From NCBI GenBank assembly GCA_947258815.1, contig CAMYJW010000030.1, positions 62,001 through 126,000 on the forward strand: a DNA stretch of 64,000 nucleotides, written 5' to 3'. This stretch comes from an uncultured Sphingomonadaceae bacterium (GTDB lineage: Bacteria; Pseudomonadota; Alphaproteobacteria; Sphingomonadales; Sphingomonadaceae). Both the position numbers and the translations under genes were made by a program. Below, in pieces: positions 28,777-37,829 of the stretch. Within the stretch, counting starts at the first letter, position 1. The number at the start of each line of letters is the position of its first letter. The notes under the pieces were generated by a model. That model was given only the letters and a program-made list of their open reading frames with translations. It did not search any database and was not told the origin of the DNA.

Positions 28777-31587
28777 ATGGCCACGCGCATGTTAATCGAT
28801 GCGCGCCACCCGGAAGAGACGCGGGTGGCGGTCCTCAAAGGCAACCGCATTGAAGAATTCGATTTTGAATCGGCGGATCGCAAACAGATAAAAGGCAACA
28901 TTTACCTCGCGAAAGTCACGCGGGTTGAACCATCGTTGCAAGCTGCATTCGTCGATTTTGGCGGAAACCGGCATGGATTTCTCGCATTCAGCGAAATCCA
29001 TCCCGATTATTATCAGATCCCCAAGGAAGACCGCGAAGCGCTGCTCGCGGAAGAGGCAGCGCATGCGGAAGAAGAAGCCGCACTGCGTGCCGCTGATGAG
29101 CTTGATGGCGGCGACAGCGACGCCGATACGCCGGATGACGAGGATTCCGACGATGACAACACCAACGGTCTGACCGAAGTTGACACCTCCGAAAAAGGCA
29201 AGGTTTCGACAATCGAGGCCGGGCATGTTGAAAACGGAGAAGAAGACGAAGACTCAGAATCTGCTGAAAACCCGGACGACGATTCGACCGAGGAAAACGC
29301 ACAGGCCGAATCAGAAGACGAGGACGAGGAAAACTCCCGGCCACGCCGCAGAGGTCGTCGTCGCCAGGGACGCGGCCGATCCAAGGAAGCCGATGATCTG
29401 CGCGCCCGGCGCATGGCATTGCGCCGTCGCTACAAGATTCAGGACGTTATCCAGCGGCGCCAGGTTCTGCTCGTTCAGGTCGTCAAGGAAGAGCGCGGCA
29501 ACAAAGGCGCCGCACTGACATCGTATCTCAGCCTTGCAGGCCGATACTGCGTGCTGATGCCCAATTCCAGCCACGGTGGCGGCATCTCACGCAAAATCAG
29601 TTCCGCGGCAGACCGCAAACGCCTGAAGGCGATTATCAGCGAGATGAATCTTCCCAAATCGATGGGATGCATCGTTCGCACAGCTGGGCTTTCGCGCACC
29701 AAGACCGAGATCAAGCGAGACTTCGATTATCTCGCCCGGCTTTGGGACGAATTGCGCGAAACGACGCTGAAATCCTCGGCGCCGGCCCTGATTCACTCGG
29801 ACAGCGATCTGATCAAGCGCGCCATTCGCGACATTTACAACCGCGAAATCGAGGAAGTCGTCGTTGAAGGCGAGGACGGTTACAAGGCCGCCAGATCGTT
29901 CATGAAACTGCTGATGCCCAGCCACGCGCGCCGGGTAAAAAGCTACAACGATCCCGTGCCGCTGTTCCAGCGTTACGGCGCGGAAGATCAGCTCACGGCG
30001 ATGTACGATCCGGTCGTGCAGCTCAAATCGGGCGGATACATCGTGATCAACCCGACCGAAGCGCTCGTTTCGATCGACATCAACTCGGGCAGGTCGACGA
30101 AAGAACACGGCATTGAAGCCACCGCCCTCAACACCAACGTCGAAGCCGCGCGCGAGATCGCCCGGCAACTGCGTCTCCGCGATATGGCCGGACTGGTGGT
30201 CATCGATTTCATCGACATGGAATACGGATCGAACGTCCGCAAAGTCGAAAAAGCGATGAAAGACGCACTGAAGAACGACCGTGCCCGGATCCAGGTCGGT
30301 CGAATCTCCAGTTTTGGGCTGATGGAAATGAGCCGCCAGCGCCTGCGCACCGGCGTGCTTGAAGCGACCACGCGAGACTGTCCGCATTGCGACGGCTCAG
30401 GTCTTGTGCGCACGGCCGGGTCTGCGGGGCTGTCTGCGCTCAGGCTGATCGAAGACGAGGCCGCGAAAGGCAAAGGGCAGATCATTTCGCTCTACGCTAG
30501 CACCGAGGCGGCAATCTACCTGCTTAATACCAAGCGCACCGACCTGGCTGACATAGAAACCCGGTATGGCGTTACGGCACAGGTTATTCCCGAAGGCGAA
30601 AATGAAGGCGCCAAGATGCGCGTCGAATCGAGCGGCCCGCGCAATGACAATATGCCGGAATTCGTTCCGATCATCGACGAAGACGAAGATGATGGCGCAA
30701 ACGAGGAGTTTGACGCCGACTTCCAGGCCGACAACGATGATGACGGTTCGCGCCGCAAGCGCCGTCGCAGACGCGGCGGACGCGGACGCAATCGGGATCA
30801 GCGGGACTCGCAGTCCTCCGAAAACACGGACGACGCTGCCGAGAATAGCGAATCCGGCCCTGACGACCGCGCGGAAACGGCGGATGATGACAGCGACGCG
30901 CCTCGTAAGCGCCGCCGCAGAGGTGGCAGACGTCGGCGTGGCGGGCGCAATCAGGGTGTTGAAGCAGAAACGGAAACTGCTCCTGAGGACGATTCGCCTT
31001 CCGATCCCGCAGAGGATGGCGCGTCACCCGATGATGTTCAGACTGAAGTGAACGCTTCGCCCGAACCCGATAGCGAGCCCGATGCAACGCCTGTGGAAGA
31101 CTCTGAAAAGCCCGCACCCCGTAAGCGTACGAGGCGGAAAAAGGCAGAACCAGAGGCCGATGCAGCAGCGCAAACCGATGCAATGGCTGAGGAGTCCAAG
31201 GCTGCTGATCAGGATTCAACCGATGCCAAACCGCCTGCAAAACCCAAACGCACCCGGCGGAAAAAGGCCGATGCGGACGACGCGGCAACAGCGGAAGAGG
31301 CACCTGCAAAACCCAAACGCACGCGCAGGAAGAAAGCCGAAGTTGAGGTTGAAAAGCCCGACAGTGCCGGCGAACAGGAGGTCATCGAAAAACCTGCCCG
31401 CTCGCGCAGGAAGAAGGCCGAAGCTACCGCTGAACCCGCTGTTGCGGAAGTGGCGGACGCTCAACCGCTGGAAGCATCCGATTCTGCACCGGCGCAACCG
31501 GAACAGACGGTCGGAGCCGATGCCAGCGATGCCAGCGATGAAGGCAAAACGCGCCGGGGTTGGTGGCAACGCACGTTCGGGGAATAA
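28777..31587 (+). CDS. rne: Ribonuclease E/G
   Basis: S1-like N-terminus split by an acidic insert, VDINSGRSTKEHGIEATALNTNVEAAREIARQLRLRDMAGLVVIDFIDM, CPHCDGSG Zn-link, long charged C-terminus. Confidence 0.95.
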   Translation: MATRMLIDARHPEETRVAVLKGNRIEEFDFESADRKQIKGNIYLAKVTRVEPSLQAAFVDFGGNRHGFLAFSEIHPDYYQIPKEDREALLAEEAAHAEEEAALRAADELDGGDSDADTPDDEDSDDDNTNGLTEVDTSEKGKVSTIEAGHVENGEEDEDSESAENPDDDSTEENAQAESEDEDEENSRPRRRGRRRQGRGRSKEADDLRARRMALRRRYKIQDVIQRRQVLLVQVVKEERGNKGAALTSYLSLAGRYCVLMPNSSHGGGISRKISSAADRKRLKAIISEMNLPKSMGCIVRTAGLSRTKTEIKRDFDYLARLWDELRETTLKSSAPALIHSDSDLIKRAIRDIYNREIEEVVVEGEDGYKAARSFMKLLMPSHARRVKSYNDPVPLFQRYGAEDQLTAMYDPVVQLKSGGYIVINPTEALVSIDINSGRSTKEHGIEATALNTNVEAAREIARQLRLRDMAGLVVIDFIDMEYGSNVRKVEKAMKDALKNDRARIQVGRISSFGLMEMSRQRLRTGVLEATTRDCPHCDGSGLVRTAGSAGLSALRLIEDEAAKGKGQIISLYASTEAAIYLLNTKRTDLADIETRYGVTAQVIPEGENEGAKMRVESSGPRNDNMPEFVPIIDEDEDDGANEEFDADFQADNDDDGSRRKRRRRRGGRGRNRDQRDSQSSENTDDAAENSESGPDDRAETADDDSDAPRKRRRRGGRRRRGGRNQGVEAETETAPEDDSPSDPAEDGASPDDVQTEVNASPEPDSEPDATPVEDSEKPAPRKRTRRKKAEPEADAAAQTDAMAEESKAADQDSTDAKPPAKPKRTRRKKADADDAATAEEAPAKPKRTRRKKAEVEVEKPDSAGEQEVIEKPARSRRKKAEATAEPAVAEVADAQPLEASDSAPAQPEQTVGADASDASDEGKTRRGWWQRTFGE

Positions 31588-31608
31588 CCTGCAGCATTGA
31601 AAAAGCAC

Positions 31609-31651
31609 AAAAAATGAGAGGGGTAGCCATTGGTTGCGCCTCTCATTTTTT
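31609..31651 (+). terminator. Rho-independent terminator after rne
   Basis: AAAAAATGAGAGG...CCTCTCATTTTTT inverted repeat with T run. Confidence 0.9.
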
Positions 31652-31802
31652 GATTCAGCGCTCAATCAACTGACCAAATCTTCATGCGATCGGGTGAAAG
31701 TCAGCCAGGCATCGCCACACAGGCTTGCCCAAGAGCGGGTTTTCGCTAGATAGGGAGCACCATTGCGGCAATGCCGCACTGCAAAATTACAGGGAACACT
31801 CA

Positions 31803-32585
31803 ATGGCGACCTTCACTCTCCCGAAAAACAGCAAGATCAGCAAGCAGGGCAAGAAGCACTCTTCTGAAGGCGCCTCGCGGGTCAAGACATTCACGGTCTA
31901 CCGCTACGATCCCGATAGCGGCAAAAATCCGCGTTACGATACGTTCGAAATCGATCTCGATGCCTGTGGCCCGATGGTCCTTGACGCACTCATCAAGATG
32001 AAAAGCGAACAGGATCCGTCGCTCACCTTCCGCCGGTCGTGTCGCGAGGGCATTTGCGGTTCCTGTGCCATGAACATGAACGGATCCAATGGTCTGGCCT
32101 GCACTACGGCGATCGAGGATCTCAAGGGCAGCATCCGGATCACACCCCTTCCCCACATGGAAGTCGTGAAAGATCTGGTTCCCGATTTCACCCATTTTTA
32201 TGCGCAGTACGCGTCAATCCGGCCTTGGCTGCAAACCGTTTCCACAACGCCCTCGGGCAAGGAACGGCTGCAAAGCCCGCAGGAACGCGAAAAGCTCGAC
32301 GGGCTTTACGAATGCATCCTGTGCGCGTGCTGCTCTACCGCGTGTCCAAGTTACTGGTGGAACTCCGACAAGTTCCTTGGCCCCGCTATCCTGTTGCAAG
32401 CCTATCGCTGGCTTGCCGATAGCCGGGATGAAATGACCGGCGAACGCCTGGACGAGCTGGAAGACCCGTTCCGGCTATACCGTTGCCACACGATCATGAA
32501 CTGCGCGAACGTCTGCCCCAAAGGACTGTCCCCCGCGCGCGCAATTGCCGAAATCAAGAAAATGCAGGCTGAACGGCACGTCTGA
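31803..32585 (+). CDS. sdhB: Succinate dehydrogenase iron-sulfur subunit
   Basis: [24 protein letters not shown]...[17 protein letters not shown]...[15 protein letters not shown]. Confidence 0.95.
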   Translation: MATFTLPKNSKISKQGKKHSSEGASRVKTFTVYRYDPDSGKNPRYDTFEIDLDACGPMVLDALIKMKSEQDPSLTFRRSCREGICGSCAMNMNGSNGLACTTAIEDLKGSIRITPLPHMEVVKDLVPDFTHFYAQYASIRPWLQTVSTTPSGKERLQSPQEREKLDGLYECILCACCSTACPSYWWNSDKFLGPAILLQAYRWLADSRDEMTGERLDELEDPFRLYRCHTIMNCANVCPKGLSPARAIAEIKKMQAERHV

Positions 32586-32586
32586 C

Positions 32587-33045
32587 GTGAAGCCGTCCGC
32601 CGATTTCGTTCACGAACCGGATCCCGACAACCCCGGCTGGTATCGCTGGGATCTTACCGACCCAACGCGGTTCAACTCGCAGGCCATGGGCGATCTTCTG
32701 ATCCGGTCCGAGGGTGAAGACAGCGCGCGTTTGCGCATGATGCCCGAGCGTCGCCACTCAAACCTGCTGGACGGTGTCCACGGCGGCGTGACGCTTTCAC
32801 TGATAGACATTGCCCTGTTCGCCACGGTTCAGACGGTTCTGAACGTGAACGGCGCCGGATCGGTAACGCTGGATGTGGAATGCCGGTTTATTGGCGCGGC
32901 TACAACGGGCAAACCTCTCGATGCCGTAACCCAGGTGCTCAGGGAAACGGGGCGGATGGCGTTCATGCGCGGACTTGTCGAGCAGGAAGGATCGTTGATT
33001 GCTTCCTATTCCGGCACGATCCGCAAACCTTCGGCACCCAGATGA
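32587..33045 (+). CDS. PaaI-type hotdog thioesterase (GTG start)
   Basis: HSNLLDGVHGGVTLSLIDIALFATVQT hotdog motif; overlaps the zapE start. Confidence 0.8.
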   Translation: MKPSADFVHEPDPDNPGWYRWDLTDPTRFNSQAMGDLLIRSEGEDSARLRMMPERRHSNLLDGVHGGVTLSLIDIALFATVQTVLNVNGAGSVTLDVECRFIGAATTGKPLDAVTQVLRETGRMAFMRGLVEQEGSLIASYSGTIRKPSAPR

Positions 33046-34157
33046 CCGGCCTTCTTGCGTGTTACGAGACGCTTCTGGCATCAGGCGAACTGAGGGCCGA
33101 TGCGGAACAGGCGGCTGCGGCAGAGCGCCTTGATCTGCTTCAGAGACAACTTGAAAGCCTTTCTGCAAAATCCGGGTTTTTCAGTAAATTTCGGAACAAG
33201 AAGATAGAATCGCCGCGCGGCGTATATATGTGGGGCGGTGTCGGCCGAGGCAAATCCATGCTGATGGACCTGTTTCACGATACCTTGCGCATTGAGAAGA
33301 AGCGGCGCGTACATTTTCACGCGTTCATGCTGGAAGTTCACGATCTGCTGCGGGAAGAGCGCAAGAAAGAGTCTGGCGATCCGGTGCCGCCGGTCGCGGC
33401 GACTCTTGCCCGCAACACGTCTTGCCTCGCCTTCGATGAAATGGTCGTAAACAATTCGGCCGATGCAATGATCATGAGCCGGCTGTTCACCAATCTCATC
33501 GTCGAGCAAGGCGTTACAATCGTCACCACATCCAATCGCGCACCCGGCGATCTTTATAAGGATGGCCTCAACCGCGAACATTTCCTGCCGTTCATAGCTC
33601 TGATCGAGAGGGAACTGGATGTTTTGCCGCTGAACGGCCCAGTCGATTACAGGCTGGACAGGCTTGGCGGCATGGCATCCTGGCACACGCCCCTTGGAGA
33701 ACCGGCAACCGCCCAGGTTCGCGAGGCATTCTATCGCCTGACCGACTATTCGCCCGAAGATATCGACCATGTGCCGTCGGGCGAAATCGATGTCGGCGGC
33801 GGCCGCATGATGCATGTCCCCAAAACGCTTAAGGGCGTGGCCGTGTTCAGCTTCAAACGGCTATGCAAGGAAGCACGGGGCGCATCGGATTTTCTTGCGA
33901 TTGCAAGAACTTATCACACGGTCATCATCGTGGGCATCCCGGTTATGGGACCGGACAACCGCAACGAGGCGGCGCGCTTCGTCACGCTCATCGACGCGCT
34001 TTACGAGAACAAGGTCAAGCTGTTCGTCACCGCCGATACCCAACCGGAAAATCTGTATCAGGCAGGCAATGGCAGCTTCGAGTTCGAAAGAACGGTAAGC
34101 CGGCTCAACGAAATGCAAAGCGCCGACTACCTCGCCCTGGGTCATGGTGAGGCCTGA
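33042..34157 (+). CDS. zapE: AFG1-like ATPase, cell division protein ZapE
   Basis: GVYMWGGVGRGKSMLMDLFHDT and RVHFHAFMLEVHDLL; LAFDEMVVNNSADAMIMSRLF. Confidence 0.92.
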   Translation: MTGLLACYETLLASGELRADAEQAAAAERLDLLQRQLESLSAKSGFFSKFRNKKIESPRGVYMWGGVGRGKSMLMDLFHDTLRIEKKRRVHFHAFMLEVHDLLREERKKESGDPVPPVAATLARNTSCLAFDEMVVNNSADAMIMSRLFTNLIVEQGVTIVTTSNRAPGDLYKDGLNREHFLPFIALIERELDVLPLNGPVDYRLDRLGGMASWHTPLGEPATAQVREAFYRLTDYSPEDIDHVPSGEIDVGGGRMMHVPKTLKGVAVFSFKRLCKEARGASDFLAIARTYHTVIIVGIPVMGPDNRNEAARFVTLIDALYENKVKLFVTADTQPENLYQAGNGSFEFERTVSRLNEMQSADYLALGHGEA

Positions 34158-34244
34158 TCGTGCAGGGAAAGCTATGCATCTCTTGATCGAGTGTGACATA
34201 ACACGCACACGCAAATCGACCACACAGAGGGGAGCCAAAGCAAG

Positions 34245-35531
34245 GTGAACAACGATTGCCGGACAGAACCAACCGCCACCGATGCACATATTGAATGGCT
34301 CGCCAAAAACGCAACTGAGCCAAATGCGGATCCTGACGACACAAGTAATGCTTCGCTTTACTCCCAGGACAACTGGCAACCTGTGTTCAAGCGCATGCGG
34401 GAGACCGCGCCTGTAAACCGGACAACCGGCACATCCATCGGCGATTTCTGGAACGTGTGCAGTCACGCGCTCCTGCAGGAAGTGGAATCGCGCACCGACG
34501 TGTTCTCGTCATCGTGGGAACACGGCGGCATTGCGCTCGCAGATCCACCGCCGGGCGAAGACTTTGAACTGCCGATGTTTCTGGCGATGGACGATCCAGA
34601 GCATGCCGAAAGGCGGCGAACCGTTGCGCCGGCATTTACGCCCGCCGAAATCAATCGCTTGTCGGTCGATATCCGCAAGCGAACGGGCGAATTGCTGGAT
34701 AGCCTGCCGCTTGGCGTTCAGTTCAACTGGGTCGATGAAGTTTCTGTTGAACTGTCGACCCAGATGCTGGCGCTGCTGCTTGGTTTTCCGTGGGATGACA
34801 GACATTTGCTGGCATTCTGGTCAGACTGGGCGGGGAATATGGAAGTCACGCAGATTCCTGAACTTTTCCAGCTAAGGCGCGAAATTCTGGTCGAAATGGC
34901 TGGATACTTTCACGGACTCTGGGAGGCAAAACGAAGCGCTCCGAAATCTCCGGATCTGCTTTCGATGATGATCCACAGCGACAGTATGTCGGAAATGGGT
35001 CCGCTGGAGTTCATCGGCAATCTTTCGCTCCTCGTCGTAGGCGGCAACGATACGACCCGAAACAGCATGTCGGGGCTCGTCATGGCGCTTGACACTTTCC
35101 CGGATCAACGCGCTCTGCTTCAGGCCGATAAATCACTGATTCCCAATGCTGTCCACGAAGTGATCCGCTGGCACACGCCCATCGCCCACATGCGCAGAAC
35201 CGCAACGGCCGATTGCGAACTTGCCGGCCAGAAAATTGCCAAAGGCGATAAACTTGCGCTCTGGTACATCTCGGCCAACCGCGACGAAGCTGTTTTTCCA
35301 GACCCCGACGCATTCGATCTGCGCCGCGAAAATGCACGAAGGCATCTTTCGTTCGGACATGGCACGCACCGCTGCGTTGGCGCCAGACTGGCGGAACTCC
35401 AGCTTCGAACACTGATCGAGGAGATGTCTGAACGTCGGCTTCAGGCGAATGTAACGGGCGAAGTCGGGCGCACGCACGCCAATTTCGTTCACGGGTTTCA
35501 TAAGCTTGAGGTGGAACTTAGCCGATATTGA
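34245..35531 (+). CDS. Cytochrome P450 (GTG start)
   Basis: LSFGHGTHRCVGARLAELQ heme motif; GGNDTTRNS I-helix. Confidence 0.95.
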   Translation: MNNDCRTEPTATDAHIEWLAKNATEPNADPDDTSNASLYSQDNWQPVFKRMRETAPVNRTTGTSIGDFWNVCSHALLQEVESRTDVFSSSWEHGGIALADPPPGEDFELPMFLAMDDPEHAERRRTVAPAFTPAEINRLSVDIRKRTGELLDSLPLGVQFNWVDEVSVELSTQMLALLLGFPWDDRHLLAFWSDWAGNMEVTQIPELFQLRREILVEMAGYFHGLWEAKRSAPKSPDLLSMMIHSDSMSEMGPLEFIGNLSLLVVGGNDTTRNSMSGLVMALDTFPDQRALLQADKSLIPNAVHEVIRWHTPIAHMRRTATADCELAGQKIAKGDKLALWYISANRDEAVFPDPDAFDLRRENARRHLSFGHGTHRCVGARLAELQLRTLIEEMSERRLQANVTGEVGRTHANFVHGFHKLEVELSRY

Positions 35532-35576
35532 TACCTGCTTTTGCATTCGGCAACGTCGTTTCCCCAAACCTTGGTT

Positions 35577-35595
35577 AACTGGCAGTTTACCAGTT
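35577..35595. promoter_or_regulatory. Dyad AACTGG-N7-CCAGTT upstream of the TonB receptor
   Basis: Perfect 6-bp arms read directly, 45-63 bp upstream of the 35640 start. Confidence 0.45.
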
Positions 35596-35639
35596 TCGCC
35601 TAGTGCTCTTGGCTGAGTCGCAAGCTAACGAGCAATTAA

Positions 35640-37829
35640 ATGCAAAAGAATATGAGATTTCATCGGGGAAAGAGGGCTTTTGCAGGCCCGATCCTGTCTT
35701 CGTTGCTTGCGATAAATCCAGCCTTCGCCCAATCTGACACCCCCAGTCCGTATATCGAAGCGAACTCACGGAATGAAATTATTGTAACGGCGCGGAAAAT
35801 ACCCGAAAACCTTATTTCCACTCCTGTTTCCGTTACAAGCATTTCCGCCGATACGCTCTCCAGCGCCGGACTGCAGAACACGACCGATCTTACCGCGCTT
35901 GCACCTAACGTCGATATCAATGGCGGCATCGCAGGCCAGCTTCAGGGTCAGATTTCGATCCGTGGAATTTCAACGCTGGTTCGCAACATTGGTCTTGAGA
36001 CCGGGGTCGGTATCTATGTCGACGGCGTCTATGCTGGGCGCCCTGAAAATTTCGCGCAACAACTCCTTGACGTAGAGCGGGTAGAGATCATTCGCGGCCC
36101 GCAAGGCACGGAATTTGGCAAGAACACCATCGCCGGTGTCATCCACGTTCAGACCCGTCAACCCGACGACGAAACCCGAGCCAGCCTTCAGGTTGAAGCG
36201 GGTAACTATTCCTATTTTTCCGGTCAGGCCTCGCTCGGCGGAAAAATAACTGAGCAGTTCTCCCTGCGTGGAGCAATTTCATACGCAAATCGGGACGGCT
36301 TTTACAAACATCTGAGTGGCGGCAAGGATGCTGGTTCGACCGACCTGTTAACCTGGCGTCTTTCAGCAAAATATCAGCCGACATCCGATTTTTCGGTAAT
36401 TCTAAGGGCTGACGGGCTGAGGGATCGGTCCACTCCGGCATTTTTTCAATCGGGCACCTTGGCTGGATTTCCAGATCAGTTCCCGTCCAATCAACCGCAC
36501 CGGATCAACAATAATCGTCCCAACCTTCTCGATCGCGACAACAACGGTGTCTCGATGACGATTGACTGGAACGCGGGGAACGTGGCGTTGACCAGTATCA
36601 CCGCATATCGAGAATCTGGATACGATGCGCAGCTGGATGACGATCAGGAACAGATTGATTTTGTCGCCGCAGACGATTTTTCCGATGATTCAGATTTCTT
36701 CAGCCAGGAACTTCGCGCCACGGGTCTGCTAGGTGCTTTCAGATACCTGGTTGGCGCATACTATTTCGATCAGACGGTAAAGACTGACCGGCGAATTGCG
36801 ATCGGCGAAGCATTGGGAATTCCCGGTGAACCGGCTGTCACAACCACGGGACGAGTCAAGGCGGAGAGCATTGCACTGTTCGGTCGCCTTGACCTTCAGG
36901 CCACTGAACGCCTGCTGCTTTCTGGCGGAATTCGGTTCACCGAGGAAAAGAAATGCGCCGAGTTCGTTCAAGGCGATGCCACGGGAATTTTCACGCTGCT
37001 GGGTATTCCGAATCTGGATTTTGCAGCACGCTCAAAAGACAACGATTTTTCGCCGACGATATCGGCAAGCTATGAGATCGCAGACGGCGTGAACGTGTAT
37101 GGCCGGTTTGCGCAGGGCTTCAAGAGCGCCGCCTTCAATATCGATCTGGCATCTTCGCTGGACGGACTTTCTGCACGTCCCGAGAAAGCAACAAGCTATG
37201 AAGTGGGTCTCAAGACATCACTGCTCAACAACCGCCTGTTTTTCAACCTGTCAGCCTTCCTGACCGACCATAACCGTCTGCAGGTTTCACAGATTTTTGG
37301 CAGTGGTCTGGCGCTTAGCAACGCTGGCAAGGCAACCGCCAAGGGCGTTGAATCGGAAGTGTCGTTTCGGATTCTCCCGAACCTTCGCATCGAAGGTAAC
37401 GCCGCGCTGCTTGACACGCAGTATCAGGATTACCGCAACTGCCTGATCCCGGCATCGGTTGGCGGTGGTGTTGCCGATTGCAGTGGCAATGATCTTGTGC
37501 TCGCGCCGAAATTTACCGGACACGCGGCCATTCAGCTTGACCAGCCCGTGCGTTTTGGTGAGATTTTCGCCCGTGCCGATATCGACTACCGATCATCGGT
37601 TTTCTTTGAGCCGACAAATTCCGCGGACTTCAAGGGAGACAGCCGTACGCTTGTCAATATGCGCGTTGGCATGAAGCATGATAACTGGAGTGTTACGGGC
37701 TGGGTCGAGAACCTCACGAACGAAACCTACAAGACCTATGCCGATGACAGATCTGCCCTGGGCGTTCTGAGAACTGCTGCCTACGGTTCGCCAAGAACCT
37801 ACGGACTGACTGTCGCCACGCGCTTCTGA
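35640..37829 (+). CDS. TonB-dependent receptor
   Basis: NEIIVTARKIPENL TonB box region, plug domain RVEIIRGPQGTEFGKNTIAGVI, terminal aromatic F. Confidence 0.95.
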   Translation: MQKNMRFHRGKRAFAGPILSSLLAINPAFAQSDTPSPYIEANSRNEIIVTARKIPENLISTPVSVTSISADTLSSAGLQNTTDLTALAPNVDINGGIAGQLQGQISIRGISTLVRNIGLETGVGIYVDGVYAGRPENFAQQLLDVERVEIIRGPQGTEFGKNTIAGVIHVQTRQPDDETRASLQVEAGNYSYFSGQASLGGKITEQFSLRGAISYANRDGFYKHLSGGKDAGSTDLLTWRLSAKYQPTSDFSVILRADGLRDRSTPAFFQSGTLAGFPDQFPSNQPHRINNNRPNLLDRDNNGVSMTIDWNAGNVALTSITAYRESGYDAQLDDDQEQIDFVAADDFSDDSDFFSQELRATGLLGAFRYLVGAYYFDQTVKTDRRIAIGEALGIPGEPAVTTTGRVKAESIALFGRLDLQATERLLLSGGIRFTEEKKCAEFVQGDATGIFTLLGIPNLDFAARSKDNDFSPTISASYEIADGVNVYGRFAQGFKSAAFNIDLASSLDGLSARPEKATSYEVGLKTSLLNNRLFFNLSAFLTDHNRLQVSQIFGSGLALSNAGKATAKGVESEVSFRILPNLRIEGNAALLDTQYQDYRNCLIPASVGGGVADCSGNDLVLAPKFTGHAAIQLDQPVRFGEIFARADIDYRSSVFFEPTNSADFKGDSRTLVNMRVGMKHDNWSVTGWVENLTNETYKTYADDRSALGVLRTAAYGSPRTYGLTVATRF

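Noticed and set aside
31105-31440. Repeats as a CRISPR array
   Set aside because: Repeats are degenerate, in frame and encode a basic protein motif within RNase E; no spacer architecture.
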